Assembly (NCBI GenBank): GCA_910577565.1
Contig: CAJTNJ010000005.1
Coordinates: 32,711-96,710, forward strand
Length of the DNA: 64,000 bases
Direction: 5' to 3'
From: an uncultured Oscillospiraceae bacterium
Lineage (GTDB): Bacteria > Bacillota > Clostridia > Oscillospirales > Ruminococcaceae
Both the position numbers and the translations under genes were made by a program. Positions 1-9,555 of this stretch are shown here, piece by piece. Positions within the stretch are counted from its first letter, which is position 1. The number at the start of each line of letters is the position of its first letter. A model generated the notes under the pieces. That model was not told the DNA's origin. It did not search any database and saw only the letters and a program-made list of their open reading frames with translations.

Positions 1-280
1 TTCCAGCTCCAATCAATATAGATTTTTTAATAGAAGCAATGTTAAGTATCGACTCAATAGACTCATGAAGTATTTTTACGTTATAACCATAACCTTGTTG
101 GCCAAATCCTCCGAAGCAATGAAAATCTTGACGTATTTGAGAAGCAGTAATACCCATAATTTCGGATAGTTCTCTTGAAGATATTTTTAATATATCTTTC
201 TTTAAGAGTTTATCTAAAAATCTATAATATCTTGGAAGTCTGCGAATTACAGACATTGAAACATCATTTTTATTGAACAT
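1..280 (-). CDS. rex: Redox-sensing transcriptional repressor Rex, N-terminal part (cut by window edge)
   Basis: Rex is a cytoplasmic dimeric repressor that reads the NADH/NAD+ ratio and controls fermentation and redox genes. Reading the minus strand from the ATG at 280-278 gives 93 residues that run off the window start. They contain the winged-helix signature: SVIRRLPRYYRFLDKLL near the start, then SSRELSEIMGITASQIRQDF, then a glycine-rich FGGFGQQGYGYNV wing, and finally ILIGAG, the start of the Rossmann NADH-binding domain. This order is diagnostic of Rex. A GGAG about 12 bases upstream supports the start. The gene begins only 26 bp after the icd stop on the same strand, so it is probably co-transcribed with isocitrate dehydrogenase. 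The remaining two thirds, including the NADH pocket, lie outside the window. Family identity is seen directly; co-regulation is inferred. Confidence 0.93.
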   Translation of the reverse strand, partial: MFNKNDVSMSVIRRLPRYYRFLDKLLKKDILKISSRELSEIMGITASQIRQDFHCFGGFGQQGYGYNVKILHESIESILNIASIKKSILIGAG

Positions 281-306
281 TTTAATAGTAATCTCCGCAT
301 ACTGTT

Positions 307-1464
307 TTAAATTGACTCAGCAGTTTTCATTACATATTCTCCAAATTCTTTGGTAGTTGCGCCGTCACTTCGTCCTGTTATTTTTAATTTTTGCTCTTTT
401 AACATACAAATATCAAGAGCTTTTTCCAATTTATCAGCTTCAGTTTGATATCCAATGTGTGAAAGCAAAAGTACTGCTGCCCTCAATATTGAGCAAGGAT
501 CTGCATAAATATCTCTTCCTTCAGATACCATGCGTGGGGCCGAACCGTGTATAGCTTCAAACATTGCATAACGTTTACCCAAGTTAGCGCTGCCCGCAGT
601 GCCTACGCCACCTTGAAATTCGGCAGCTTCATCAGTTAGAATGTCACCATAAAGATTGGGAAGTATGAATACGGAGAAATTTTTTCTGCGTTTTATATCA
701 ATAAGTTTTGCGGTTGTTATATCTATATACCAATCATCAACCTCAATTTCCGGGAACTCTTCTCCTATTTTTTTGCAATCACGCAAAAAATTTCCGTCAG
801 TTGTTTTAACAACATTTGCTTTTGTTATAATTGATACTTTCTTTTTACCATTTTTTCGAGCATACTCAAATGCCATACGAGCAATACGCTCTGATCCTTG
901 TTTAGTAGTAACAGTAAAATCTATTGCAAGATCTTCGTCAATATTAATTCCACAAGAGCCTAGTGCATAGGAACCTTCAGTATTTTCACGGAAAAAAGTC
1001 CAATCTATATTTTCATTAGGGACTTTAACCGGACGAACATTAGCAAAAAGGTCTAGTTCTTTTCTCATAGCAACATTAGCGCTTTCAATGTTTGGCCATT
1101 TGTCGCCTTTTCTTGGAGTTGTTGTAGGACCTTTAAGAATTACGTGACACTTTTTTAGTTCAGATAGCACATCATCAGGAATAGCTTTGCCTGACCTAGC
1201 ACGGTTTTCTATTGTTAATCCATCTATAATTTTAAATTCCACTTTTCCAAGAGTTAATGCGTCTTTAAGTAAAAATCGAAGGACTTTTTCAGCTTCATTG
1301 GTAATTACAGGACCAATACCATCTCCTCCACATACACCAATAATAATCTTACCTAAATTTTGATAATCCAAAAAATCGCCTTGTGATTTTATCATTCCAA
1401 CTCTGTCAAGTTGACTTTGTATTAAATTTTCAAAATATTTTGTAGCTTTTGAAATTTTATCCAT
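307..1464 (-). CDS. icd: Isocitrate dehydrogenase (isocitrate/isopropylmalate dehydrogenase family)
   Basis: This enzyme oxidatively decarboxylates isocitrate to 2-oxoglutarate, the usual route to glutamate in anaerobes with a partial TCA cycle. The 385-residue product shows the family landmarks: GDGIGP near residue 47, a substrate loop with SANVAMRKELDLFANVRP typical of IDH rather than isopropylmalate dehydrogenase, FFRENTEGSYA, the metal-binding DILTDEAAEFQGGVGTAGSAN region and EAIHGSAPR before the adenine-binding helix. At the two positions after AP that separate NAD from NADP enzymes (Lys-Tyr in E. coli ICD) it has Arg-Met, so cofactor preference is not obvious. A GGGAG sits about 8 bases before the ATG. 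rex follows 26 bp downstream; citrate synthase is in the same window at 38466-39839. A homoisocitrate or isopropylmalate role is less likely because no leu or lys genes are nearby. Confidence 0.9.
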   Translation of the reverse strand: MDKISKATKYFENLIQSQLDRVGMIKSQGDFLDYQNLGKIIIGVCGGDGIGPVITNEAEKVLRFLLKDALTLGKVEFKIIDGLTIENRARSGKAIPDDVLSELKKCHVILKGPTTTPRKGDKWPNIESANVAMRKELDLFANVRPVKVPNENIDWTFFRENTEGSYALGSCGINIDEDLAIDFTVTTKQGSERIARMAFEYARKNGKKKVSIITKANVVKTTDGNFLRDCKKIGEEFPEIEVDDWYIDITTAKLIDIKRRKNFSVFILPNLYGDILTDEAAEFQGGVGTAGSANLGKRYAMFEAIHGSAPRMVSEGRDIYADPCSILRAAVLLLSHIGYQTEADKLEKALDICMLKEQKLKITGRSDGATTKEFGEYVMKTAESI

Positions 1465-1563
1465 ATTTTTTACTCCCTTTTATGTTGATATTAATATATA
1501 ATAATTATTATTATATTTAGTATAATATAAAAAGCTAAATAAATCAATAAATATAAGAGAGGG

Positions 1564-2040
1564 GGAATACCCCACAGAGAGGATTAAATATAAAGAAGAA
1601 AGAAAAAAATTCAGATTTAAGTGAAGAGTGCAAAAACTTATATAAGACAAATTTATTAAAAGCATAAACAAAAATTTTAAAGACAGTTTTTACAGTATCT
1701 ATGGATCTAAGAAAGCATTTTGATTTCCTATGCAAAGGTGCTATATAATGCCTTAAGTCTGAATTGATTCCTTCTACAGTGTAAGTCTCACTTTTGTTTT
1801 TTTAGTGACTTTTGAGTTCTTATAATAGCATACTTCGGAATAAGCATCAGAATAATAATGTTCTGCCTTTGGTGATTTGTGTAAAAGTCTTTGTATTCTT
1901 TCACTACTTTTGTCATATCTATACTATTTGTCTTTTTTTCTACTTACTAGTGTTATTGTATATATTCTGTTTTTTCTATCTACATAACTGTAGAGTTCGT
2001 TCATTTATTTTTTCTTTATCATTTGTTCATAAAGTTTAGC
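1564..2040 (-). mobile_element. IS1-like element remnant, subtype A copy 1 (truncated)
   Basis: This segment aligns base by base with 12371-12830, including the shared stretch ACAGAGAGGATTAAATA and the transposase end. On the minus strand the broken reading frames give RKSKCFLRSIDTVKTVFKIF and VYAFNKFVLYKFLHSSLKS, the C-terminal part of an IS1 InsB-type DDE transposase. The low-coordinate tip carries GGAATACCCC, matching the GGAATACCC tip at 13103-13111 of copy 2. Similarity stops at about 2040, so the transposase N-terminus and other end are missing. Frames carry stops, so the copy is dead. Confidence 0.75.
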
Positions 2041-2437
2041 AATATACTTTAGGTTTGATAATTTTACAGTCATTTGACAACTGCTGATAAGAATGCGATA
2101 AATTCCAAAAATAGGGCGAATATATCCACGCTACAGTAGATTTTACCCAGAATACAAATACACCGTATATTGGGATTTTTTCGTTATATATTACGAATTA
2201 AAATCAGTGCTTACTCAGTATATTGATTGGATGATGAAGTCTTTGAGGTATATCAGATAGAGACTGTAAGGTGCAATAATATCTTTTTATCAAATAATAA
2301 ACATGATGTTGGTTGATGCTATGGTAGATAACTGTTTTAGTAATACCGTGTTTCTTTGCATACAAAATTAAAGATTGACAGTATAGAACATAGCTTGTAT
2401 TATCTTGTTTATAGTGAATAAGAAACTTGACTTTCAT
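2041..2437 (-). pseudogene. IS481-like (integrase-core) transposase N-terminal remnant
   Basis: The minus strand encodes a 77-residue open stretch beginning MKVKFLIHYKQDN, with a helix-turn-helix core (AKKHGITKTVIYHSINQHHV, then LIKRYYCTLQSL) followed by HHPIN, matching the N-terminal helix-turn-helix of IS481/IS3-type transposases (consensus about RWKKRYDGSLESL...HHPNQH). After the stop at 2204 the similarity continues in shifted frames as VFVFWVK and RGYIRPIFGIYRIL, equivalent to the conserved VVFWVKLRQRGYxRSIxGLYR block. The DDE catalytic core is absent because the fragment abuts the IS1-like remnant at about 2040. Family assignment rests on motif recall, not on a search. Confidence 0.65.
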
Positions 2438-2578
2438 TTTTTATTAGTAGCTCAACATTAAAATTGGTTACTTCTATTTTCTATTATTCCTTTAATGTTT
2501 ACATTATAGTTATTTCACATACAAGTAAATTGCCAATATAAGCTATCAATGATATACTTATTAAAAGAGGTGGTTATA

Positions 2579-3580
2579 TTGAAGATTTTATTATATGCTC
2601 AAGGTTTAAAAGTAATAGGTAAAAGTGGACTTGGAAAAGCAATACAACATCAACAAAAAGCACTTAAATATGTTAAAGTGCCTTATACTTTAAATCTGCA
2701 TGATAATTATGATATTTTACATATAAACACTTATTTTTTAAAGTCTTATTTTCTTGCTAAAAAAGCGAAAAAAAATGGAAAGAAAATAGTATATCATGCT
2801 CATTCCACCGAAGAAGATTATAAAGACGGGTTTATTTTTGCAAAACAAACCTCTAAATTTTTCAAAAAATGGTTAGTTAGGTGCTATGCTTTGGGAGATG
2901 TAATTATAACACCTACTAATTATTCTAAAAAATTATTAAAAGGTTATAAAGGATTAGAAGATAAAAAAATAGTAGCAATATCAAATGGAATAGATACGGA
3001 TTTTTTCAAAAGCAATGAAAATTATAAAAAAAGCTTTAAAAAAAGATATGGATATAATGAGAATGATAAAATAATAATTGGAATAGGACTTTATATTAGA
3101 AGAAAGGGGCTAGTTGATTTTGTAGAACTTGCAAAAAGACTTCCTGAATATAAATTTATATGGTTTGGTAAAAGTCCGCTTGCAGCTGCAACGGAAGATG
3201 TCAAATCAGCGGTTCATACAAAGCTTAATAATTTAAAATTTGCAGGATATGTTGAACAAAAATTAATTAGAGAAGCTTTGGGAGGCTGTGATTTATACTT
3301 GTTTCCAACACTAGAAGAAACTGAAGGAATTCCAATATTTGAAGCTTTTGCTATGAAATGTAAGGCTATAATTAGAGATATACCAATATTTGATGAACTT
3401 TTAGAAGATGGAAAAATTGTCTATAAAGCAAAAGATGTAGATCAGTTTGAAAGAAAAATAAAAAAAATACTTAATAACCAATTGCCTGATTTAACTAATA
3501 AAGGTTATGAAATTGCAAAAGAACGTGATATTAAGAACGTTGGAAAAAAATTGAAGGAAGTATATGAAAGTTTAAAATAA
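2579..3580 (+). CDS. Glycosyltransferase family 4, diacylglycerol glucosyltransferase-like
   Basis: A GT-B fold retaining glycosyltransferase that probably moves a sugar from a nucleotide donor to a membrane lipid at the inner face of the membrane. The start is TTG at 2579, six bases after AGAGGTGG; the longer ATG reading at 2549 has no ribosome site. The protein (333 residues) opens with ILLYAQGLKVIGKSGLGKAI, has the acceptor-side HAHSTEEDYKDGF and CYALGDVIITPTNYSK blocks, and in the C-terminal domain SNGID, RKGLVDFVELAKRLP and the donor-binding EETEGIPIFEAFA (E-x7-E). This combination resembles clostridial and lactobacillal glycolipid synthases acting on diacylglycerol. It stands alone between IS remnants and a gene-free stretch, with no lipid or polysaccharide neighbours to fix the substrate. 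Confidence 0.8.
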   Translation: MKILLYAQGLKVIGKSGLGKAIQHQQKALKYVKVPYTLNLHDNYDILHINTYFLKSYFLAKKAKKNGKKIVYHAHSTEEDYKDGFIFAKQTSKFFKKWLVRCYALGDVIITPTNYSKKLLKGYKGLEDKKIVAISNGIDTDFFKSNENYKKSFKKRYGYNENDKIIIGIGLYIRRKGLVDFVELAKRLPEYKFIWFGKSPLAAATEDVKSAVHTKLNNLKFAGYVEQKLIREALGGCDLYLFPTLEETEGIPIFEAFAMKCKAIIRDIPIFDELLEDGKIVYKAKDVDQFERKIKKILNNQLPDLTNKGYEIAKERDIKNVGKKLKEVYESLK

Positions 3581-4343
3581 TAAAAATTAATTATTTAATA
3601 ATACTTATACATTTCGCGCTCGTTTAATAAAAATATATTGCAATATTATTTGATACAATATTGATGAATTTGAAGGAGACATTTTTCATAAGAATTTGAA
3701 AATAGTCAGAATAATTTCGCTTTTTGTCAGAAATATGATCGTTTTAACTTTTTAAAATCTAGTTATTAGCGTATCTTACTGGGAAATTTTATTTTTTATC
3801 TATCTTATATTAAGCCATTCCATATAATAATTTGATTATTTAATAAAATTAAACTATAATTATAGCGTATTTGAAAACGAAAAGTTTCATAAACGCTAAT
3901 GTCAGTAAATATATAAAAAATTAGCTATGAGGAATAAGAATAAATAAAAAATATGTTTTAAAAATTCAAAACTAGCAAACCATTAAAAAATAATCTGTTT
4001 ATATTTGATGTTATAATTTTACTTTTAAAAAACATTGTAATATTTACAGATATTCCTGAACGTTTTGACTTATAAGATATTGTCAAGTCATCTTTGTAAG
4101 TTTAATGACCGTAAAATATCGTTGCGCGTTTTTAGAATTTTTAATAAATATGAAGTAAAAAATACATTTCATAACGATTTGCAATTTGTAATATTTATCT
4201 TCTAAAACAAATGCTAAAAATTCATAAATAAGATATAAAACCTTTTCGTAAAATTTTTATTTAAATATTACCATAAAAATAAACAAATTAACAAAACTTT
4301 TTTAGTGTAATTTTATAGATAAATTGAGAGGAGCTAATATAAA
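3581..4343. other. Gene-free stretch upstream of ilvD
   Basis: About 760 bases, extremely AT-rich, without an open frame above background on either strand and without a recognisable transposase remnant. I looked for a T-box or other leader ahead of ilvD (specifier hairpin, T-box sequence and terminator) and did not find one. An isolated GAAGGAGA at about 3671-3678 is not followed by an open frame. Confidence 0.5.
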
Positions 4344-6023
4344 ATGAAAGATAACATAGTAAAAGGCGCCAAAAATGCGCCTCATCGCGCCTTATTTAAT
4401 GCGTTAGGATTCACAAAAGAGGAAATATCACGCCCACTTGTTGGAATTGTAAGTTCAAAAAATGAAATAGTTCCGGGTCATATGAATATAGATAAAATTG
4501 TGGAATCTGTAAAAATAGGCGTTGCAATGGCTGGGGGAACTCCTGCTGTATTTCCTGCAATTGCAGTTTGCGACGGTATTGCCATGGGCCACACTGGAAT
4601 GAAATATTCACTTGTTACAAGGGATCTCATAGCTGACTCAACTGAAGCTATGGCTTTAGCCCACGGTTTTGACGCACTTGTTATGGTGCCAAACTGTGAT
4701 AAAAATGTACCTGGTCTTTTGATGGCTGCTGCAAGACTCAATATACCATGTATATTTGTGTCAGGTGGTCCAATGCTTGCAGGGACAGTAAACAGGTGTA
4801 AGGTGAGTTTTTCTGAAACAAGCGAAGCAGTAGGTTCATATAGTGCTGGTAAAATCACCGAATCAGAGCTTGAAGAATATGTCCAAAATTCATGTCCAAC
4901 ATGTGGTTCGTGTTCAGGCATGTTTACTGCAAATTCAATGAATTGCTTAACTGAAGCTATAGGAATGAGTCTGGAAGGAAATGGTACAATTCCAGCAGTT
5001 TATTCGAAGCGTCTTTTACTTGCAAAACAAACCGGCATGCAAATTATGGAGCTTATTAAACATGATATAAAGCCACGTGATATAATGACAATTGATGCTT
5101 TTCACAATGCACTAACAATTGATATGGCTCTTGGATGTTCAACAAACAGCATGCTCCATTTACCTGCCATTGCTTACGAGTGTGGAATTGAACTCAATCT
5201 CGATATTGCTAACAAAATTAGTGATAAAACACCTAACTTATGCCACCTGGCTCCTGCCGGTCATCACTTTATGGAAGATCTAAACCAAGCCGGTGGTGTC
5301 TATGCTGTTATGCATGAAATAAATAAATTAGGTTTACTCAAAACAGATTCTATTACATGCAGCTGCAAAACAGTAGGAGAAAATATAAAAAATTCTATAA
5401 ATAAAGATGAAAGCGTAATAAGACCTATTGAAAATCCTTATAGCAAAACTGGAGGTATCGCAGTTTTGCGAGGTAATTTAGCACCTGATTCTTGTGTAGT
5501 TAAAAGGTCTGCAGTTTGTGAAAATATGTTAATACATGAAGGCCCTGCAAAATGTTTTGACAGTGAGGAAGAAGCACAAGAAGCAATAAACACTGGGAAA
5601 ATTGTTTCGGGAGATGTTGTGGTAATAAGATATGAAGGGCCAAAAGGTGGACCAGGCATGCGTGAAATGCTAAATCCAACTTCTGCAATTGTCGGAAGAG
5701 GTCTTGGAGACTCTGTTGCTTTAATTACTGATGGCAGATTTTCTGGCGCAACAAGGGGCGCTGCAATTGGACATGTTTCACCTGAAGCTGCTGTTGGCGG
5801 CCCAATAGCTTTAGTTGAAGACGGAGATATCATATCAATAGATATAATGGCAAATAAGATTGAATTAAAAGTTGACAAACAAGAGCTTAAAGTGAGATCT
5901 AAAAAATTAAAACCCAAAAAACCAAAAATTACAACAGGCTACCTTGCAAGATATGCATATTTAGTAACTTCAGGAAACGCAGGTGCTATACTAAAGCCTC
6001 AAAATCAAAAATATGATAATTAA
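4344..6023 (+). CDS. ilvD: Dihydroxy-acid dehydratase
   Basis: Catalyses dehydration of 2,3-dihydroxy-isovalerate and 2,3-dihydroxy-3-methylvalerate to the 2-keto acids of valine and isoleucine synthesis, using an Fe-S cluster and Mg2+ in the cytoplasm. The 559-residue product is full length and has all IlvD/Edd signatures: [15 protein letters not shown] near residue 77, [36 protein letters not shown], and near the C-terminus [11 protein letters not shown] with [13 protein letters not shown]. The position of the third cysteine of [2Fe-2S] enzymes (PCN in those proteins) reads VPGH here, as in E. coli IlvD, suggesting the oxygen-sensitive [4Fe-4S] type. GAGAGGAG lies about 10 bases before the ATG. 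No other ilv or leu gene is in the window, so it is separated from its pathway partners. Confidence 0.95.
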   Translation: MKDNIVKGAKNAPHRALFNALGFTKEEISRPLVGIVSSKNEIVPGHMNIDKIVESVKIGVAMAGGTPAVFPAIAVCDGIAMGHTGMKYSLVTRDLIADSTEAMALAHGFDALVMVPNCDKNVPGLLMAAARLNIPCIFVSGGPMLAGTVNRCKVSFSETSEAVGSYSAGKITESELEEYVQNSCPTCGSCSGMFTANSMNCLTEAIGMSLEGNGTIPAVYSKRLLLAKQTGMQIMELIKHDIKPRDIMTIDAFHNALTIDMALGCSTNSMLHLPAIAYECGIELNLDIANKISDKTPNLCHLAPAGHHFMEDLNQAGGVYAVMHEINKLGLLKTDSITCSCKTVGENIKNSINKDESVIRPIENPYSKTGGIAVLRGNLAPDSCVVKRSAVCENMLIHEGPAKCFDSEEEAQEAINTGKIVSGDVVVIRYEGPKGGPGMREMLNPTSAIVGRGLGDSVALITDGRFSGATRGAAIGHVSPEAAVGGPIALVEDGDIISIDIMANKIELKVDKQELKVRSKKLKPKKPKITTGYLARYAYLVTSGNAGAILKPQNQKYDN

Positions 6024-6596
6024 TTTTAAAATTATATTAAAATTTATTATTCGTACATACTAAAGATTAACCTAAAACACAAATACTAAATAGCAATATA
6101 AAATATAAATATATACATTACATAATTGCTTATTATGATTTTGTTTTGGAAAAATCAAAACTAAAATCAAGGAACATGGTATGAATAATCAGCTATAAAA
6201 TGGTATGATACCAGTAGCGCTTAAAAGTGTGCAATGAGAAACGCTACTACATCTTAGCATTTTTTTATATTTTTTAAATGAATCCTCATATTTTTTGAAG
6301 CTCACCTGCCTGTGGATTTGATCTTCATTTTTTTGACCCTAGATATCCCTTCTTTTCCCTTACTCTCATATAATAATTCTTACACCAAAACTTTCGATTA
6401 ATATATGTAAACTTCAATTACCATATATTTGAAATATAATTATACTAGTTTTTCACTTTAAATATGCATTAAATCCCGATACACTTAATGCTCAGAAGTA
6501 AATGTATATGATTTATTTTAGCACTTTAGGCTTTTTTCTTATTGTTTAAACTTATTTAAATCGCGCAACTACATAGTGATCTTCTATATACAATAA
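6024..6596. other. Gene-free stretch downstream of ilvD
   Basis: About 570 AT-rich bases between the ilvD stop and the terminator hairpin at 6597. No open frame with a ribosome site, no transposase-like translation and no structured RNA was recognised on either strand. Confidence 0.5.
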
Positions 6597-6629
6597 ATGA
6601 TAGTAGATATTTTTTCTGTCTACTATCAT
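6597..6629. terminator. Bidirectional terminator-like hairpin
   Basis: ATGATAGTAGA (6597-6607) pairs perfectly with TCTACTATCAT (6619-6629) around an 11-base T-rich loop, followed by TTTATAATTT. It lies between ilvD on the plus strand and the ATPase-fragment pseudogene on the minus strand, so it could end transcription from either side. Confidence 0.65.
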
Positions 6630-6734
6630 TTTATAATTTCAATAATAAAAACTCTATGATATTTACATTAAAGCTTACTTTAATTACTTGTTAAAAATAT
6701 ACCAATTTAAACACTAATTATAAAATTAAAATAT

Positions 6735-7117
6735 AAGGACAAAATGTCATTTTCTCACAAAAGTTACCATAGACACTACAAAGGCACAAAACAATTGAAA
6801 TATTGTAATATTAAGCGCTGAGAAGTTCATCATCATATTGGTAGACATGCATAGAATGAGGATGAATATGGATATAAAAATTCCAATAATCGATAGTGTA
6901 ATTTCAATACGCGATGTTAAAAAAAGTTTCTTTGACTCAATAACAACTTTTGCAAATGATATAAAATCTCCTTTGTTGACAACAGGTGAGCCATCATTGT
7001 CCATATGTTTGGTTTGTTTTCTATACGGGGTTTATGATAGTGCGCTTAAAGTATCTTAAATAACTCTTTATTAGTGCCAAATATCTTAGATAATTTCTCC
7101 GAAGTTATCATTGAATA
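6735..7117 (-). pseudogene. Duplicated 3' end of the P-type ATPase-like gene
   Basis: About 383 bases that match 9165-9555 (the 3' end and following bases of the 785-residue ATPase-like gene) with scattered substitutions and one small indel near 7025. The open part at 6747-7004 encodes 85 residues identical to the last 85 of the intact protein except for a handful of changes (for example SRIEITLSIIG against SRIGIILSIIG), including the two C-terminal membrane helices. There is no start signal and the frame is broken upstream, so it cannot make a functional protein. Similarity ends exactly where an IS5 terminal scrap begins at 7118. The original lies on the same strand on the other side of the ABC transporter. 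Confidence 0.85.
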
Positions 7118-7146
7118 AACCGTTTTTGGCTATTATGAGGCGTCGT
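7118..7146 (+). mobile_element. IS5-family terminal remnant (transposase-distal end)
   Basis: The reverse complement of these bases shares TCATAATAGCCAAAAA and the following GGTT with the end of the larger IS5-family element at 30521-30552. Orientation implies an element whose transposase lay on the plus strand and whose outer tip is at about 7146, directly against the end of the ABC transporter gene. Only about 30 bases remain. Confidence 0.6.
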
Positions 7147-7147
7147 A

Positions 7148-8887
7148 TTAAAATTTTTGAAACTGCAAATTATAAAATTGCGCATAAATACCGTTTTTGT
7201 TCAAAAGTTCTTCATGCGTACCCTCTTCTGTTATACCAGATTCATCTAGGATTAGAATCCTCTTTGTATTTTTTATCGTCGAAAGCCTGTGTGCTATTAC
7301 TATAGTAGTACGATTTTTCGCTAATTTCTCCATAGATTTTTGAATAAGCTTTTCGCTTTCATTGTCGAGGCTTGATGTTGCTTCATCAAAAATTAAAATA
7401 GGGGGATTTTTCAAAAATGCTCTTGCAATTGCAATTCGCTGTTTTTGGCCACCCGAAAGTTTTGTTCCTCTTTCACCAATATATGTATCATAGCCTTTTT
7501 CAAGTTTAAATATAAACTCATGTGCATGGGCTCTCTTCGCAGCTTCTATAATTTCTTCCTCAGAAGCATCTAAATTGCCATAGTGAATATTATCCATTAC
7601 CGAACCTGAGAATAAAAATATATCCTGGCTCACAAACCCGATGTTTTGACGCAAATTTTTTAATCTCACATTTTTTATCGGTACATTATCAATTAAAATT
7701 TCACCTTCAGTTACATCGTAAAACCTTGGAATTAAATTACAAAGTGTTGATTTTCCGATACCAGACGGACCTACTAGAGCTACATATTCACCCGCATTTA
7801 TTTCAAGGCTTAAGTTTTTAAATACTTTTCTTCCGGATCTATAATGAAAGGAAACATTTTTAAATTTAATATTTCCATTTACCTTTTTCAAATCTACAGT
7901 ATCATGTGAATCAGTAATCTCAGGGCTAATCAATAATACATCAAAAATTCTTTTAAATCCAACTGCCCCTTCATTAAATCCTTCCATTAGCGCAAATATG
8001 TTAAATAATGGCCCTATAAGAATATCTGCATATAACATAAAAACAATCAAGTCACTTACGGTAAATTTTTCGTTTAAAACAAAAAACATGGCAATTATGG
8101 TAATTATAGGAATTAATCCTATTAGAATTGGGTCGACTATTGCTTCAGCTGTACCTGAAAGTTTAAGCGATATCTTTTTAGTTTTTAAGTATGTATTTAT
8201 ATCGTTATTATATTTCGAGATTTCCTTATCTTCATTTGCAAACGATTTAACCGTTTTTATACCTGAAAGCCTTTCCTCTAAATTGGAAGTAAGCTCTGAA
8301 TAAACACCTCTGGATTTTTCAATATTTCTTTGAATTTTTGGAATAAAGTAAATTGCAATAGAAAAAAGGAATATTAAAATACCAAATGTTATTATTCCGA
8401 ATGTTGGACTAACCATAAATAATATGATTCCTGTGCCTATTAATCTTATCATAAAATCTAAAATTGTTTCAGGCACTTGTTTAATCAGTGTGGTAAGATT
8501 ATAAGCATCATTTGTAATATTAGATACTAACCCACCAGTTCTTCGCTCATCAAAAAAACTAAAGTCTTGTTTTTGAAAATGCTTAAAAATATCAGTTTTT
8601 ATATCAGATTCAATTTTAACTGCAAGCATATTGCCCTGATATTTAATGTATCTTTGACAGAAAGCTATAACTATAAATAATCCTACAATTCCTACTGTAA
8701 TTAAAGATAGCGAGCGAAAAGCTTTATCCTTTTCAAAATTCAAAATATTGGTTGTAGCATACTTAATTAAAAGTGGAATAGACGTGACAGATACACTGTG
8801 AATTATAGAAAACAGAATATCTAAAAATAGTTCTTTTTTATACGGTTTATAATAAAACAAAAGCTTTTTCCATTTTTTAGTTTTCAT
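7148..8887 (-). CDS. ABC exporter half-transporter (MdlB/MsbA type, membrane domain plus ATPase)
   Basis: A fused membrane-ATPase half transporter (579 residues) that would act as a homo- or heterodimer to export a drug, lipid or peptide. Translation starts at ATG 8887-8885, nine bases after AAGGAGG; the longer reading to 8944 runs into an IS scrap. The first 300 residues hold about six membrane helices with the FFDERRTGGLVSNITNDAY coupling-helix region. The ATPase domain has GPSGIGKST (Walker A), LSGGQKQR (signature), ILIFDEATSSLD (Walker B) and the IAHRLST switch histidine. It resembles the exporter at 23602-25353 in length and motifs. Both flanks carry IS5 scraps and, beyond them, copies of the same ATPase-like gene end, so it looks captured by rearrangement. 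Substrate cannot be told from sequence. Confidence 0.9.
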   Translation of the reverse strand: MKTKKWKKLLFYYKPYKKELFLDILFSIIHSVSVTSIPLLIKYATTNILNFEKDKAFRSLSLITVGIVGLFIVIAFCQRYIKYQGNMLAVKIESDIKTDIFKHFQKQDFSFFDERRTGGLVSNITNDAYNLTTLIKQVPETILDFMIRLIGTGIILFMVSPTFGIITFGILIFLFSIAIYFIPKIQRNIEKSRGVYSELTSNLEERLSGIKTVKSFANEDKEISKYNNDINTYLKTKKISLKLSGTAEAIVDPILIGLIPIITIIAMFFVLNEKFTVSDLIVFMLYADILIGPLFNIFALMEGFNEGAVGFKRIFDVLLISPEITDSHDTVDLKKVNGNIKFKNVSFHYRSGRKVFKNLSLEINAGEYVALVGPSGIGKSTLCNLIPRFYDVTEGEILIDNVPIKNVRLKNLRQNIGFVSQDIFLFSGSVMDNIHYGNLDASEEEIIEAAKRAHAHEFIFKLEKGYDTYIGERGTKLSGGQKQRIAIARAFLKNPPILIFDEATSSLDNESEKLIQKSMEKLAKNRTTIVIAHRLSTIKNTKRILILDESGITEEGTHEELLNKNGIYAQFYNLQFQKF

Positions 8888-8899
8888 AATTATATACCT

Positions 8900-8915
8900 C
8901 CTTAAATTTTTAAGG
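8900..8915 (-). promoter_or_regulatory. Inverted repeat covering the Shine-Dalgarno of the ABC exporter
   Basis: On the minus strand CCTTAAA-AA-TTTAAGG is followed directly by AGG, so the 3' arm overlaps the AAGGAGG ribosome site of the transporter. A stem of seven pairs with a two-base spacer (fewer when folded with a realistic loop) could partly mask the site. The repeat adjoins the IS5 scrap and may simply be junction sequence. Confidence 0.35.
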
Positions 8916-9150
8916 TATTGTATAATAAATATATGAATAAGCAAATGACACTATCATCTTTCTATGATGAATTAGCACAGACAAAAACAAGCAAAAAAGC
9001 TTTTTCAAGCAAATGGAACAAATAATACCATAGTACGAGTGGATAGGAATAATCAAGCTCGTGCTTATTATAAAGGAGAGTGCGGCAACAAGCCTTACTA
9101 CTTTGAACTGATGCTTCGTATTTACATTCTACAAAATCTTTATGATTTTT
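8916..9150 (+). mobile_element. IS5-family transposase 5' remnant
   Basis: From TATTGTATAATAAA onward this matches the reverse complement of 31380-31635, the start of the decayed IS5 transposase. The plus strand begins ATG at 8933 and reads MNKQMTLSSFYDELAQTKTS, then carries frameshifts and stops; shared blocks such as CTGATGCTTCGTATTTACAT persist to about 9150. The catalytic part is gone. It joins the intact ATPase-like gene end at about 9160. Confidence 0.8.
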
Positions 9151-9164
9151 TCCAACATAAAATA

Positions 9165-9555
9165 TACGAACAAAATGTCATTTTCTCACAAAAGTTACCA
9201 TAGACACTACAAAGGCACAAAACAATTGAAATATTGTAATATTAAGAGCTGAGAAGTTCATCATCATATTGGTAGACATGCATAAAATGAGGATTAATAT
9301 GGATATAAAAATTCCAATAATCGATAGTATAATTCCAATACGTGATGTTAAAAACAGTCTCTTTGACTCAATAATGCCTTTTGCAAAGGATATAAAATTT
9401 CCTTTGTTGACAACAGGTGAGCCATCCTTGTCCATATGTTTGGTTTGTTTTCTATATGGTTCATGATAGTGCGCTGAAAGTATCTTAAATAATTTTTCAT
9501 TAGCGCCAAATATCTGAGATAATTTCTTCGAAGTTATCATTGAATCAACCGTTTG
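9165..9555. repeat. Parent copy of the 383-bp duplication
   Basis: This is the partner of 6735-7117 in direct orientation. It covers the last ~126 codons of the ATPase-like gene. Identity ends at the shared AACCGTTT near 9555 and 7125, after which this copy continues as ATPase coding sequence and the other as an IS5 end. Confidence 0.85.

Noticed and set aside
3581..4343. Possible T-box or riboswitch ahead of ilvD
   Set aside because: No T-box consensus, specifier loop or terminator was found on inspection.
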